A stretch of DNA of 64,000 nt from Lentzea cavernae (GCF_014653695.1 NZ_BNAR01000003.1:62001-126000), one strand, 5' to 3'; counted from the stretch's first letter, positions 1-9,570 are shown. Made by a program: numbers and translations. The notes: generated by a model from the letters alone, not told the origin.

Positions 1-34
1 CGAACACCCGGCAAGCGCTACACCGTCGTGCAGG

Positions 35-745
35 TCAGTTCTCCTGGAACCCGATGTCCGCCAGCATCTGGTCCAGCATGCTGTCGAACATCGGCTCCGG
101 GTTGCTCACCGCGAACGGGAACCGCCCGAACACCTCCAAAGCCACGTGCCCGTACAGCCGAACCCAGGACTGCACCACGTGGTAGATCTTCCCGAGGTTG
201 AGCACCTCGTCCGCCAAAGTCACCCCGTGCTCCGCCACCGCATCCCGCAGCACCTGCTGGAACCGGACCAGGTCCTCGTGCAGCACCGCGGGCACCTCCT
301 CGCCCACGTGGTTCGCATCCTCGTTGGACGCGATCAACGGCCCCGCCAGCTGCAGGAACACCGAGCCGAACTGATCGGCTCCCAGGGGATCCCGCGGCGA
401 GGCGAACACCAAAGCGAACTCCTGCGGGTGGGCCAGCGCCCAACGCCGGAAGGCGTGGCACACGGCGCGAACCTTGCACCCCACCTGGCCTGACGTGTCC
501 GCGGCCAGGTTCGCGTACAGGGCGGCCGCCATGTCGGCGCAGATGTCGTCGCAGAGCTGGCGCAGCAGCGCGTCGTGCGAGTCGTAGTAGCGGTAGAGCG
601 CTGGGGCGGTGATGCCCAGTTTGCGTGCGATCGCACGGAGGGTAACCGCATCTTGGCCGTTTTCGACCAAAAGGGTGCGGGCCGCCTGCCGAATCTCACG
701 CTCGGTCTCGGCGCGGAGTCGTTCTCGGCGAGTGGCCTCGGTCAT
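35..745 (-). CDS. TetR/AcrR family transcriptional regulator
   Basis: A 236-residue DNA-binding repressor. The N-terminal helix-turn-helix spans roughly residues 15-60 and holds the typical core 'TLRAIARKLGITAPALYRYY'. The remainder is an all-helical ligand-binding domain of the TetR kind. It is transcribed divergently from the MMPL exporter starting at 858. The 112-bp gap holds inverted repeats suited to a TetR dimer, so it probably represses the exporter and itself. The ATG at 745 fits the family's start, about 12 residues before the first helix. The 34 bases downstream of its stop are too short to assign. Confidence 0.9.
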   Translation of the reverse strand: MTEATRRERLRAETEREIRQAARTLLVENGQDAVTLRAIARKLGITAPALYRYYDSHDALLRQLCDDICADMAAALYANLAADTSGQVGCKVRAVCHAFRRWALAHPQEFALVFASPRDPLGADQFGSVFLQLAGPLIASNEDANHVGEEVPAVLHEDLVRFQQVLRDAVAEHGVTLADEVLNLGKIYHVVQSWVRLYGHVALEVFGRFPFAVSNPEPMFDSMLDQMLADIGFQEN

Positions 746-795
746 ATGTCACTCCATCGGGTTGTAGACCCCGTCCACGGCCCCGTACGGTTTTA

Positions 796-820
796 GTGAA
801 CGGTGTTTACAAGAGTTCAC
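796..820. promoter_or_regulatory. Probable TetR operator between the tetR and MMPL genes
   Basis: The half-sites gtgaac (796-801), gtttac (805-810) and gttcac (815-820) form overlapping dyads. The outer pair, gtgaac and gttcac, is a perfect inverted repeat. The inner pair, gtgaac-ggt-gtttac, is nearly perfect. It lies between two divergent genes of a regulator/exporter pair, so it is the likely operator. Binding is inferred. Confidence 0.6.
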
Positions 821-857
821 GGGATTCACAGCACGGTAACCCAGGAGGCCGTCGTCG

Positions 858-2981
858 ATGTTCGCGAAGTGGGGCTCTATCGCATATCGCCGCCGGTGGG
901 TGGTGTTGATCGCGACCGTACTGCTCGCGGTCGTCGGCGGTGTGTGGGGCATCGGCGTGTTCGACAAGCTCAGCCAGGGTGGTTACGAGGCTCCCTCCAG
1001 TGAGGCTGCGCGGGCCGACAAAGTAGCCGAGGAGGCGTTCGGGCGGCAGAACGGTGATGTGATCGTCATTTATCGCGGCGATTTCGCGAACCCGCTCGAG
1101 CTCAAGAAGGTCGCCGACCACATCAGCGGCTTCCCCAAGGACGACGTCCTCAAGGCCGTCGGGCCGGTGCCGTCGGACGACAAGCAGCAGGCGCTCGTCG
1201 CGATCACGCTCAGCAGTGGTGACTCGAACGAGCAGATCAAGCAGTTCCAGGACGTGCAGCCGCAGCTGAAGATCGACGGCTTCACCGAGCAGGTCGGTGG
1301 GCTCGTGCCCACCCAGAAGGCCATCAACGACATGTCCCAGGAGGACCTGACGCGCGCGGAGATGTTCTCGCTGCCGCTGGTCCTGCTGCTGCTCGTGATC
1401 ATTTTCGGCGGTCTGGTCGCGGCCAGCCTCCCGGTCGTCGTCGGCGGGCTCGCGATCATGGGCGCGCTCGGCGTGCTGCACGTCGTCGCGCTGTTCGCCG
1501 AGGTCAACTCGTTCGCGGTCAACGTCGCGTCGTTGCTCGGCCTGGGCATGGCGATCGACTACGGGCTGTTCATGGTCGGGCGGTTCCGCGAGGAGCTGGC
1601 GCAAGGGCGCACCACCGAACAGGCCGTCGGCCGCACGGTCGCGAGTGCCGGACGCACCGTCGTGTTCAGCGCGACGCTGCTGGTCATCGCGCTGGCGGGG
1701 CTGCTGCTCTTCCCGCACGGCTTCCTGAAGTCCCTCGCGTACGGCGGCGTGGCCTCGGTCGCGATCGCGGCGCTGGTCTCGGTCACGCTGCTGCCCGCGC
1801 TGCTCGGCGTGCTCGGCAAGCGGGTCGACAAGCTCGCGATGCCGTGGCGCAAGAAGGAGCCGAGCGAACGCGGCTGGCGCAAGCTCAGCGGCGCGGTCAT
1901 GAAGCGGCCCGTGCTGATCGCCGTGCCGATCATCGGTGTGCTCGTCGCGCTCGGGTCGCCGTTCCTCGGCGTGCAGTTCGGCCAGGTCACCGAGAAGGTC
2001 CTGCCCGAGGGCAACGCCGTGCGCGTGGCCACGGAGAACATCAACCAGAACTTCTCCGCGCTCTCCAACACGGGCTTCAAGATCGTCGTCAAGGGCGGCG
2101 ACCAGGCCGCGGTCCAGGAGTTCCTGGGCGAGGTCGGGAACGTCCCCGGTGTCGGCGAGGTCCAGCCGACCGGTGCGGACAAGGGCGTCACGGCCGCGTC
2201 CGCGGGCCTCGACACCGACGCGCTGAGTGACGAGTCGAAGCAGGCGCTCAAGGACGTCCGGGCGCTCGAACCGCCTGCGGGCGCCGAGGTGCTGGTCGGC
2301 GGCAACACCGCCACGGTCAGCGACTCGCTCGACGCCATCGCGGACGGGCTGCCGCTGATGATCGCGCTGCTGGTCGGCGCGACGCTGGTCCTGATGTTCC
2401 TCGCGTTCGGCTCGGTCGTGCTGCCGATCAAGGCCGTGCTGATGAGCGCGCTGTCGTTGTCCGCGACGTTCGGCGTGCTGGTGTGGGTGTTCCAGGAGGG
2501 CCACTTCGCCGACTGGCTCGGCGTCACGCCGGGACCGCTCGAGTCCGGCATCGTCGTGCTGATGGCGGCCATCGTGTTCGGTCTGTCGACGGACTACGAG
2601 GTCTTCCTCCTGAGCAGGATGGTCGAGGCCCGCGGTCAAGGCGCGACGACGGAGGAGGCGGTGACCACCGGTCTCGCCAAGACCGGTCGCGTGATCACCT
2701 CGGCCGCTCTGCTGCTGATCGTGGTGACCGGCGCGTTCGCATTCTCGCAGGTCGCGATGATGCGGTTCGTCGGCGTCGGCATGATCCTCGCGCTGGCGCT
2801 CGACGCCACCGTGGTCCGGATGCTGCTCGTGCCCGCTGTCATGAAGCTGCTCGGCAACGCCGCGTGGTGGTCACCCGGTCCGCTCAAGAAGATCCAGGAA
2901 CGCCTCGCGCTTCACGACGAGCCGGTGGACGACCTGGACGACTTCGACGACGAGGTCCGCAGGCCCGTACCGGTCGGCTGA
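858..2981 (+). CDS. MMPL family (RND-type) transporter
   Basis: A 707-residue inner-membrane exporter of the MmpL/ActII-3 type, which uses proton motive force to move lipids or drugs outward. Architecture is TM1 (about residues 13-33), an extracytoplasmic domain, TM2-6, a second soluble domain, then TM7-12. Each half carries the family's Asp-Tyr signature: 'GLGMAIDYGLFMVGRF' near residue 230 and 'FGLSTDYEVFLLSRM' near 575. The cytosolic tail is short and acidic (DDLDDFDDE). The ATG has an AGGAGG Shine-Dalgarno at 843-848. The divergent TetR gene suggests induction by a substrate or related compound. The substrate is not deducible. The last 70 bp overlap the convergent YVTN gene. Confidence 0.9.
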   Translation: MFAKWGSIAYRRRWVVLIATVLLAVVGGVWGIGVFDKLSQGGYEAPSSEAARADKVAEEAFGRQNGDVIVIYRGDFANPLELKKVADHISGFPKDDVLKAVGPVPSDDKQQALVAITLSSGDSNEQIKQFQDVQPQLKIDGFTEQVGGLVPTQKAINDMSQEDLTRAEMFSLPLVLLLLVIIFGGLVAASLPVVVGGLAIMGALGVLHVVALFAEVNSFAVNVASLLGLGMAIDYGLFMVGRFREELAQGRTTEQAVGRTVASAGRTVVFSATLLVIALAGLLLFPHGFLKSLAYGGVASVAIAALVSVTLLPALLGVLGKRVDKLAMPWRKKEPSERGWRKLSGAVMKRPVLIAVPIIGVLVALGSPFLGVQFGQVTEKVLPEGNAVRVATENINQNFSALSNTGFKIVVKGGDQAAVQEFLGEVGNVPGVGEVQPTGADKGVTAASAGLDTDALSDESKQALKDVRALEPPAGAEVLVGGNTATVSDSLDAIADGLPLMIALLVGATLVLMFLAFGSVVLPIKAVLMSALSLSATFGVLVWVFQEGHFADWLGVTPGPLESGIVVLMAAIVFGLSTDYEVFLLSRMVEARGQGATTEEAVTTGLAKTGRVITSAALLLIVVTGAFAFSQVAMMRFVGVGMILALALDATVVRMLLVPAVMKLLGNAAWWSPGPLKKIQERLALHDEPVDDLDDFDDEVRRPVPVG

Positions 2982-3991
2982 GGCGGGAAGGCGACCAGGG
3001 CCGCGTCGAACGGGCGCGGCCTCGCCTCCTGCAGCTCACCCGTCTTCATCCGGTACGTGGTGAGCACCGCGTTCGTGCTGTCCAGCACCGTCGTCGTCGT
3101 GCCGGTGGCGAGGAAGACCCTCGTGTCCCCCGGCGCGATGGCGACGCTCGGCGCGTCGATGGGCAAACGTTCGCGCACCGTCATGGTCGCCGCGTCGAGG
3201 ACCACGACCGAACGTTCCTTCGGCAGCGTCAGGTAGACCGTGGCGCCGTCGGGGGTGACGGCGATGCTGCCCGCTCCCCTGCCGACCTCCACCGCGCCGA
3301 CGACCTGGTTCGTGGTCGTGTCGATCACCGACACCGTGCCGGGCGTGGAGCCTCCGAGGCGCATGGCGCTCACGTAGAGGCGCTTGCCGTCCGGTGAGAT
3401 CGCGAGGTGCTGCGGCAGCCCGCCCACCTGCACCGCCGAGGTCTGGAACGCCGTCGCCGTGTCGATGAGGCCGACAGTGCCGTCCTGCGAGTTGGCGACG
3501 TAGAGGATCTTGTTGTTCGGGTGGACCGCGAGGCCCTGCGGCTGCCCGCCGGCCTTGACCACGGCGACCATCTGGAAGTTCTCCGGGTCCACCACCGCGA
3601 CGCCGCCGCCGGCCGAGACGTAGAGCCGCTGGCCGTCCGGGCGCATCACCGCGTGCGAGAGCTGGACCTGCGTGAAGAGCCTGTCGACGATCTCACCGGT
3701 CGCCGGGTCGACCACGGTGATCGCGCCCGTCCACCCGTTGACCACGTAGAGGCGCCGCCCGTCGGGGGACACCGCGACACCCGTCGCGCGGCCGCCGGTG
3801 TCGGCCTGCACGAGAACGGTGCCGTTCCGGGTGTCGACGACCTGGACGAGACCGGTCTTCCCCACCACGTACGCAAGCGGTGCGACCGATGCGGAGGAAG
3901 TGGTCGTGTACTCGTGCCCTTGGTGAACACCCGTCGCCGCGAAGGCCGCTGAGAGCGCTAGAACCGCGGCCACGAGGCGTGGCTTTGCCAT
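2912..3991 (-). CDS. Secreted YVTN-type beta-propeller protein
   Basis: A 359-residue exported protein. The N-terminus 'MAKPRLVAAVLALSAAFAA' is a Sec signal peptide. The mature part consists of repeated blades with the motif 'VSPDGRRLYVVN' / 'VIDTTTNQVVGAVEVG', typical of YVTN/Lgt-like seven-bladed propellers of the extracytoplasmic surface. The function of this family is unknown beyond ligand or protein binding. The C-terminal tail is Ser/Lys-rich and overlaps the 3' end of the MMPL gene on the other strand; the end of the native protein could be shorter in relatives. No partner gene is evident. Confidence 0.8.
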   Translation of the reverse strand: MAKPRLVAAVLALSAAFAATGVHQGHEYTTTSSASVAPLAYVVGKTGLVQVVDTRNGTVLVQADTGGRATGVAVSPDGRRLYVVNGWTGAITVVDPATGEIVDRLFTQVQLSHAVMRPDGQRLYVSAGGGVAVVDPENFQMVAVVKAGGQPQGLAVHPNNKILYVANSQDGTVGLIDTATAFQTSAVQVGGLPQHLAISPDGKRLYVSAMRLGGSTPGTVSVIDTTTNQVVGAVEVGRGAGSIAVTPDGATVYLTLPKERSVVVLDAATMTVRERLPIDAPSVAIAPGDTRVFLATGTTTTVLDSTNAVLTTYRMKTGELQEARPRPFDAALVAFPPQPTGTGLRTSSSKSSRSSTGSS

Positions 3992-4074
3992 ACGGCCGAT
4001 GGGAACACTTCCGGGTGCTTTCGATCCACTTCAGTCACTCGGTCGAGGGAAATCTTTGCCTGGACGTAGTACGA

Positions 4075-4101
4075 CCGTGGCCCGCGACGGGCGGGCCACG
4101 G
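4075..4101 (-). terminator. Hairpin terminator downstream of the DUF2339 gene
   Basis: A perfect 11-bp stem, ccgtggcccgc / gcgggccacgg, encloses a 5-nt loop. It starts just past the stop codon of the minus-strand DUF2339 gene. It has no T tract, as is common in actinobacterial terminators. Confidence 0.65.
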
Positions 4102-4109
4102 TGGCACGA

Positions 4110-6164
4110 CTAGTAGTGCTGCGGAGCCGTCGGCTGCGGCTGCTGCGGCTCCGGGGTCCTGGCCGACGTCACGAGCTTGGCGTACCGGGTGCCCGCGGTG
4201 AGCAGGACCAGACCGGCGCCGAGGAACGCCAGCACGCGGGCGATGCCGTCGAGCGCGGAGAGGTCGAACAGCACCAGCTTCACGACCGCGGCACCGACCA
4301 GGATGAGGCCGGAGATCCGCAGCGCCTTGTTGTTGATCCCCTTGACCAGCAGGAACAACGCGGCGATCGTCCACGACACCGTGACCACCGAGTGTCCGAA
4401 GAGGAACCCGGTCTCGTCCGGCGACACGAGCAGCGCCGCGCACAGCACCACGCCCGCAGCGCCGTAGAGCAGCACGAGCCCGGAGACGATCCACGGGAAC
4501 GGGTGCTTGGCCGGCTCGCGCAGCACCCGCATCTTGAGCGCGGCCCACGGCAGGACGGCCGCGAAGACGCCCAGCACGACCGCCGTCACCAGACCGGCCG
4601 CGTAGTCGCCGGGGTCGACGTTGCGGAAGAACCGCGGCTCCTCCACCAGCCAGGTGATCGGCACGGCCAGGCCGATCGTCATGAAGAACCCGAGCAGGCC
4701 GAACGCGATCGAGCCGACCAGCGCGCTCTTCTTGTTCAGGCGCGCCGCGAGGAACGCCAGCAGCACCGCCTCGGCCAGCACGATCGCCGTGCGGACGTTG
4801 CCGTCGAGCGCGATCACCGTGGTCTGGAACAACGCGAGCATGCCCGTCGCACCGGCCGCCGTCGTGAACGCGCGCGGCAGGTCGGGGACCATCCAGATCG
4901 CCAGCAGCACGGCGGCGACCGCACCGGCGAGGATCGAGTTGGCGGGGTTCGTGAGCAGCGTCGTCGCGAACAGCGACGGCAGCGCCGAACCCGCGATCAA
5001 CGCGATGGCGACGACGTCGTCGGGGCGCTTGCGGACCGTCAGGAACGCCACGGCGATGCCGACGACGGTCGTGGCGGCGGCGACGCCCACGACGGTCCAC
5101 TCGAGGTTGCGCGGGATGGCGTTGGCGGTGGCGAGCAGCGAGGCGAGGATCGGCGGGAAGCCACCGGCGATCGCGAGCCCGGGCCAGTTGCGCTTGAGCT
5201 GGACCGGCGTGCTGGCGAGCTTCAGCACCAGCAGGAACGCCACCAGGAGCACCGAGAAGCCCTCGGTGATGATCGGCGAGCACAGCGCGCACGCTGCGAC
5301 GACGGTGACCGCGAGCGCTTGCGACTCCCACTTCAGCGCGAGCACGACACCCGCGGCCGCGACACCGAGCCCGACGACGAGACCGACGCCTTCCGGCAGG
5401 TAGTGGTAGAGGCTCGTCGCGGCGATCACGTCGAGGTAGAGCCCGGCGAAACCGGTGAACGCAAGCGCCATCGCCCCGGTGTGACCGGCGGGAGTGCGGT
5501 GCAGCCGCATGCCGATGCCGATCAGCGCGGCGCTGAACACGGCACCGCCGACGACGCGCGGCAGCGGGCCGAGCCAGCCGCGCTGCACGGCGAGGACCAG
5601 CAGCAGGACGAAGCCGAGCACGGTGATCGCGCCACCGACCCACGCCAGCAGCTTCGCGCCGGCGCCGTCCTTGCCGAGCTTCTCGAACAGGGTCTCGCGC
5701 GGCTGCTGCGGTGCCCACGGCTGCTGCGGCGGGTGGGGCCAGTGCCCCTGGCCGGGCGGCGGGAACGCGTGGCCGGGCGGAGGCGGCTGCTGACCGGGGA
5801 ACTGCGGGCCGGGAGGCGGCGGCAACTGGGTCGAGGCGGCGGCCTGCGGCGACCACGGGTTCGGCTGCTGGGGCATTCCGGCGGACGGCGCACCGGCGGG
5901 CGGCGTTCCAGCACCGGCCGGCTGCTGCGGCACGCCCAACGGGTGCTGCGGCGCCTGGCCCTGCTGCGGCACCCCGGCCGGCGGCGTCGGAGCAGCGGCG
6001 GGCACCTGGGCCTGCCGTACCTCGTCGGGTGCCTCGATCACCGCGGTCGCGGTCGAGGCGGAGTGCTCGCGCATCTCCGAGCTGATCGTCGAGAGCCGCT
6101 GCCCGATCGCGGCGAGCTCCAGGGCGAGGCGCTGCTCGTACCCGAGGCGATCCTGTCCGTCCAT
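4110..6164 (-). CDS. DUF2339 domain multi-pass membrane protein
   Basis: A 684-residue integral membrane protein. Residues 1-35 form a helical segment ('GYEQRLALELAAIGQRLSTI') and about 45-165 are a Pro/Gln/Gly-rich cytoplasmic linker. Roughly 20 predicted membrane helices follow, starting at 'KLLAWVGGAITVLGFVLLL', the typical DUF2339 pattern. Some bacterial relatives are annotated as envelope or sugar-export related, but no activity is established. I chose the ATG at 6164. The longer reading frame runs over the divergent lacI gene and its promoter, and the preceding residues look like non-coding translation. The short Gln/His-rich C-terminus is also typical. Confidence 0.8.
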   Translation of the reverse strand: MDGQDRLGYEQRLALELAAIGQRLSTISSEMREHSASTATAVIEAPDEVRQAQVPAAAPTPPAGVPQQGQAPQHPLGVPQQPAGAGTPPAGAPSAGMPQQPNPWSPQAAASTQLPPPPGPQFPGQQPPPPGHAFPPPGQGHWPHPPQQPWAPQQPRETLFEKLGKDGAGAKLLAWVGGAITVLGFVLLLVLAVQRGWLGPLPRVVGGAVFSAALIGIGMRLHRTPAGHTGAMALAFTGFAGLYLDVIAATSLYHYLPEGVGLVVGLGVAAAGVVLALKWESQALAVTVVAACALCSPIITEGFSVLLVAFLLVLKLASTPVQLKRNWPGLAIAGGFPPILASLLATANAIPRNLEWTVVGVAAATTVVGIAVAFLTVRKRPDDVVAIALIAGSALPSLFATTLLTNPANSILAGAVAAVLLAIWMVPDLPRAFTTAAGATGMLALFQTTVIALDGNVRTAIVLAEAVLLAFLAARLNKKSALVGSIAFGLLGFFMTIGLAVPITWLVEEPRFFRNVDPGDYAAGLVTAVVLGVFAAVLPWAALKMRVLREPAKHPFPWIVSGLVLLYGAAGVVLCAALLVSPDETGFLFGHSVVTVSWTIAALFLLVKGINNKALRISGLILVGAAVVKLVLFDLSALDGIARVLAFLGAGLVLLTAGTRYAKLVTSARTPEPQQPQPTAPQHY

Positions 6165-6236
6165 GTGATCAGGGTGAGGCAGAGCACGCCCAGTGACATC
6201 CGTACACCTACTCATCCGCTTGACTAGATACATGTG

Positions 6237-6246
6237 TAATCGATTA
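6237..6246. promoter_or_regulatory. LacI-type operator upstream of the ribose-type operon
   Basis: taatcgatta is a perfect 10-bp palindrome centred on CG, the usual centre of LacI/PurR-family operators. It lies 12 bp before the first possible lacI start codon. Its position suggests that LacI represses its own operon, and occupancy may also affect the divergent DUF2339 gene. Confidence 0.55.
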
Positions 6247-6257
6247 ACTACTGCTCC

Positions 6258-7232
6258 GTGACGACCATGAAGGACGTCGCGCAGCACGCGGGGGTCTCCA
6301 CGGCCACCGTGTCGCGCGTGCTCAACGGCCATGCCGCACCGACTCCCGAGACGCGTGTGCGCGTGCTCGCCGCGATCGAGGAACTCGGCTACCGGCCCAA
6401 CGCCCTGGCGCGATCCCTCAGGACCACCAGCACCCAGACCCTCGGTCTGGTCATCAGCGACCTGATGAACCCGTTCTTCGCCGAGATCGCCCGAGCGGTC
6501 GAGGACGAAGCCCGGTCACACGGCTACTGCGTCGTGATCGGGAACGCCGACGAGAGCGCCGAGCAGGAGGCCACCTACGTGCGCACCCTGCTCGACCGCC
6601 GGGTGGACGGCCTCCTGCTGTGCCCCGCGACCGACGACCCGAGTCTGGTTCGCGAAGTGAGCGCAGGCGGCGTGCCGCTCGTCCTGCTCGACCGGACGGT
6701 CAGGGGCGCCACATGCCCCGTCGTCCGCGCTGACGGCAGCGAGGCGTTGACCTCGCTCGCCCGGCGGCTCGTCGGCGCCGGCCACACCCGCATCGGAGTG
6801 ATCGCGGGTCCGCCGAACACCTCCACCGGAAGAGAGCGGACCGACGTGCTCACCGGGTCGCTCGGCGGCCTCGCGCAGGTCGTGCACGGCGACTTCCGGC
6901 AGGCGAGCGGCAGTCAGGCCGCCGCCAAGCTCCTCGACGGCGGCGCCACCGCGCTCGTCGCGATGGACAACCTGATGGGCCTCGGCGCGCTGGGCGAGAT
7001 CAGGGCCCGCGGCCTGCAGATCCCGCACGACATCGCGCTCGCGGTGTTCGACGACCAGCCGTGGTTCCCGCTGCTCGACCCGCCGATCACGGTCATCGCG
7101 CAGCCGACCGTCGAGATGGGCAAGGCCGCCGCGCGCAGCCTCCTCGCCCTGATCGACGGCCGGCAGCCCGACGACGTCCGCCTCACCGCGAAGCTCGTGC
7201 TGCGCGGCTCCCTGGGGGAGGCCGAGCTGTGA
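6258..7232 (+). CDS. LacI family transcriptional regulator of the sugar operon
   Basis: A repressor of about 324 residues. The N-terminal LacI helix-turn-helix is clear ('MKDVAQHAGVSTATVSRVLNG'), with the hinge helix 'RPNALARSLRT'. It is followed by a periplasmic-binding-protein-like effector domain with the 'LVISDLMNPFFAEIARAVE' strand. The start may be the GTG at 6258 or, more typically for the family, the ATG at 6267. It is the first gene of the operon it probably controls, and its TGA stop overlaps the GTG start of the ATPase gene. The expected effector is ribose or a related sugar, inferred from the linked transporter and kinase. Confidence 0.88.
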   Translation: MTTMKDVAQHAGVSTATVSRVLNGHAAPTPETRVRVLAAIEELGYRPNALARSLRTTSTQTLGLVISDLMNPFFAEIARAVEDEARSHGYCVVIGNADESAEQEATYVRTLLDRRVDGLLLCPATDDPSLVREVSAGGVPLVLLDRTVRGATCPVVRADGSEALTSLARRLVGAGHTRIGVIAGPPNTSTGRERTDVLTGSLGGLAQVVHGDFRQASGSQAAAKLLDGGATALVAMDNLMGLGALGEIRARGLQIPHDIALAVFDDQPWFPLLDPPITVIAQPTVEMGKAAARSLLALIDGRQPDDVRLTAKLVLRGSLGEAEL

Positions 7233-8638
7233 ACACCCTCATCGCGGCCCGCGGCATCACCAAGCACTTCGGCGCGACCAAGGCGCTGGACGGCGTCGAC
7301 CTCGACATCTTCGCGGGCGAGGTCCACGTCCTGCTCGGCGAGAACGGCGCCGGCAAGTCCACGCTGGTCAAGGTCCTCGCGGGCATCCACAGCCCCGACG
7401 CCGGCACGATCGAGGGCCACGCGAGCCTCGCCGTGATCCACCAGGAGCTGGCGCTGGTCCCCGAGCTGTCGGTCGCCGAGAACCTGTTCCTGAACAGGCT
7501 CCCGCGCAGGTTCGGGTTCGTCGACCGCGCCGAGATGCGCCGCAGGGCGCCGGAGCTCCTGCGCCGCGTCGGCCTGGACGTCGACCCGGACGCCAAGGTC
7601 GGGGACCTCGGCATCGCCCAGCAACAGATGATCGAGATCGCCCGCGCGCTCGACAAGGACGCCGGCGTGCTGATCCTCGACGAGCCGACGGCGGTCCTCA
7701 CCGACACCGAGACCGACCGCCTGCTGCGGATCATGGCCCAGTTGCGGGACAACGGCGTCGGGCTCGTCTTCATCACCCACCACCTGGACGAGATCCAGCG
7801 CGTCGCCGACCGCATCACGGTCCTGCGCGACGGCAGGTCGGTGGGCGTGCTCGGCCCGCGCGCCACCCCCCAGCACATGATCGAGCTGATGGTCGGCCGC
7901 CCGATCGACGAGCAGTACCCGCGCGCACGGCAGCGCCCGGGCACGCCGTTGCTCAGCATCCAGGGCCTGACCAGGCGCGGGGTCTTCGAGGACATCAGCA
8001 TCGAGGTCCACGCGGGCGAGGTCGTCGGCATCGCGGGGCTGGTCGGCGCAGGACGCACGGAGGTCGCGCGCGCCGCGTTCGGCGTGGACGCCTACGACCA
8101 CGGCACGGTCGCGGTCGACGGAAAGCCGTTGCGCCGCCACGACGTGCAGGCCGCCATCAAGGCGGGTCTCGGCCTCGTCCCGGAGGACCGCAAGGGCCAG
8201 GGCCTCGTGCTCACCGCGACCGTCGGGCAGAACCTCGAGCTCGTCACGCTCGACGACCGCGACCAGTCCAGGCTCCACGACATCGCGGGCAAGCTCCGGA
8301 TCAAGGGCCGCGTCGAGCAGCCGGTGAAGGAGCTCTCCGGCGGCAACCAGCAGAAGGTCGTCATCGGCAAGTGGCTGCTGGCCGACCCGAAGGTGCTGAT
8401 CCTCGACGAGCCCACCCGCGGCGTCGACGTCGGCGCCAAGGTCGAGATCTACGAGCTGATCAACCGCATGACCGCGCAGGGCCGGGCCGTGCTGCTCGTG
8501 TCCAGCGACCTGCCCGAGGTGATCGGGATGAGCGACCGCGTCGTCGTCATGGCACACGGCCGCGTGGCCGGTGAGCTGCCCGAGGGCGCGACCCAAGACC
8601 AGGTGATGGCACTCGCCGTGCAGGAGATTCCAGCGTGA
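7229..8638 (+). CDS. rbsA: Ribose-type sugar ABC transporter, ATP-binding protein
   Basis: A 469-residue tandem ATPase that powers uptake of a pentose-type sugar. The first domain has Walker A 'GENGAGKST', Q-loop and Walker B 'VLILDEPTAVL'. The second carries the 'LSGGNQQKVVIGKWL' signature and 'VLILDEPTRGVD'. As in all RbsA/CUT2 ATPases, the second Walker A is degenerate ('AGLVGAGRTEV'). The GTG start at 7229 overlaps the lacI stop as GTGA and has a GGGGGAG Shine-Dalgarno at 7214-7220. It is slightly shorter than the usual ~500 residues. It forms the complex with the permease and binding protein encoded next. Confidence 0.92.
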   Translation: MNTLIAARGITKHFGATKALDGVDLDIFAGEVHVLLGENGAGKSTLVKVLAGIHSPDAGTIEGHASLAVIHQELALVPELSVAENLFLNRLPRRFGFVDRAEMRRRAPELLRRVGLDVDPDAKVGDLGIAQQQMIEIARALDKDAGVLILDEPTAVLTDTETDRLLRIMAQLRDNGVGLVFITHHLDEIQRVADRITVLRDGRSVGVLGPRATPQHMIELMVGRPIDEQYPRARQRPGTPLLSIQGLTRRGVFEDISIEVHAGEVVGIAGLVGAGRTEVARAAFGVDAYDHGTVAVDGKPLRRHDVQAAIKAGLGLVPEDRKGQGLVLTATVGQNLELVTLDDRDQSRLHDIAGKLRIKGRVEQPVKELSGGNQQKVVIGKWLLADPKVLILDEPTRGVDVGAKVEIYELINRMTAQGRAVLLVSSDLPEVIGMSDRVVVMAHGRVAGELPEGATQDQVMALAVQEIPA

Positions 8639-9540
8639 GCACGATCAGCATCCGCAAGTACGCCAGTGAGAACGGTGCTCTGGCAGGACTTCTGGTCCTC
8701 GCCCTCGTCATCGCCCTCATGCAGCCGGCGTTCCTCAACGCGCAGAACCTGCTCAACGTCGGCGTGCAGGCCGCGGTCATCGCGATCATGGCGTTCGGCA
8801 TGACGTTCGTGGTGGTCGCGGGCGGCATCGACCTGTCGGTCGGCAGCATCGCCGCGCTGGCCGCGATGGTCGGTGCGCTCACCGCGGGCCCGCTCGGCCT
8901 CGTCGTCGGCGCCCTCTGCGGTCTCGTCAACGGCGCGTTGATCAGCTACGGCAAGCTGCCGCCGTTCATCGCGACGCTGGCGATGCTCAGCGTCGCCCGT
9001 GGTCTCACGCTGGTGTTCTCCGAAGGTCAGCCGCACGAGACCGACGCCGTGGTCACGTTCCTCGGCTCGAACCTCGCGCCCAGCCTGCCGTTGCCGCTGC
9101 TGCTGATGCTCGCGTTCTTCGGCGTCACGGGCCTGATCCTCACGCGCACCAACCTCGGCCGCCGCATGTACGCGATCGGCGGCAACGAGGAGGCCGCGAA
9201 GCTCAGCGGCATCGACGTGCGCCGGAACAAGCTCTGGATCTACGCGCTGTCCGGCCTGTTCGCCGCCGCCGCGGGCCTCGTGCTCGCGGGACGGCTCGGG
9301 TCCGCCGGTCCGCAGGCAGCGGCCGGTTACGAGCTCGACGCCATCGCCGCTGTCGTCATCGGCGGTGCGTCGCTGTCCGGTGGTGTCGGCCGCGCCACCG
9401 GGACGTTGGTCGGCGCACTCGTGCTCGCCGTCCTGCGCAACGGCCTCAACCTGCTGCAGGTGCCGCCGTTCTGGCAGCAGGTCGTCATCGGCGTGGTGAT
9501 CGCTCTCGCCGCGCTGCTCGACTCACTTCGCCGTCGCTGA
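8635..9540 (+). CDS. rbsC: Ribose-type sugar ABC transporter, permease
   Basis: A 301-residue CUT2-family permease with about eight to ten membrane helices. The conserved block 'AGGIDLSVGSIAALAAM' near residue 62 and the cytoplasmic EAA-like loop 'GGNEEAAKLSGIDVRRNK' mark it as RbsC-like. The GTG start overlaps the stop of rbsA (GTGA at 8635-8638), so translation is coupled. The protein provides the translocation path for the sugar delivered by the lipoprotein encoded downstream. Confidence 0.92.
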   Translation: MSTISIRKYASENGALAGLLVLALVIALMQPAFLNAQNLLNVGVQAAVIAIMAFGMTFVVVAGGIDLSVGSIAALAAMVGALTAGPLGLVVGALCGLVNGALISYGKLPPFIATLAMLSVARGLTLVFSEGQPHETDAVVTFLGSNLAPSLPLPLLLMLAFFGVTGLILTRTNLGRRMYAIGGNEEAAKLSGIDVRRNKLWIYALSGLFAAAAGLVLAGRLGSAGPQAAAGYELDAIAAVVIGGASLSGGVGRATGTLVGALVLAVLRNGLNLLQVPPFWQQVVIGVVIALAALLDSLRRR

Positions 9541-9570
9541 GAAAACCCGCAACAGGTAAGGAACACACCA

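Noticed and set aside
1-34. End of an upstream gene
   Set aside because: Thirty-four bases are too few to choose a frame or product.
3958-6227. Long open frames on both strands over the DUF2339 gene
   Set aside because: Their translations are Arg-rich and lack any domain, while the DUF2339 frame has clear membrane helices and family length.
6165-6332. N-terminal extension of the DUF2339 protein
   Set aside because: It would run through the lacI start, its operator and promoter. The ATG at 6164 gives a normal N-terminus.
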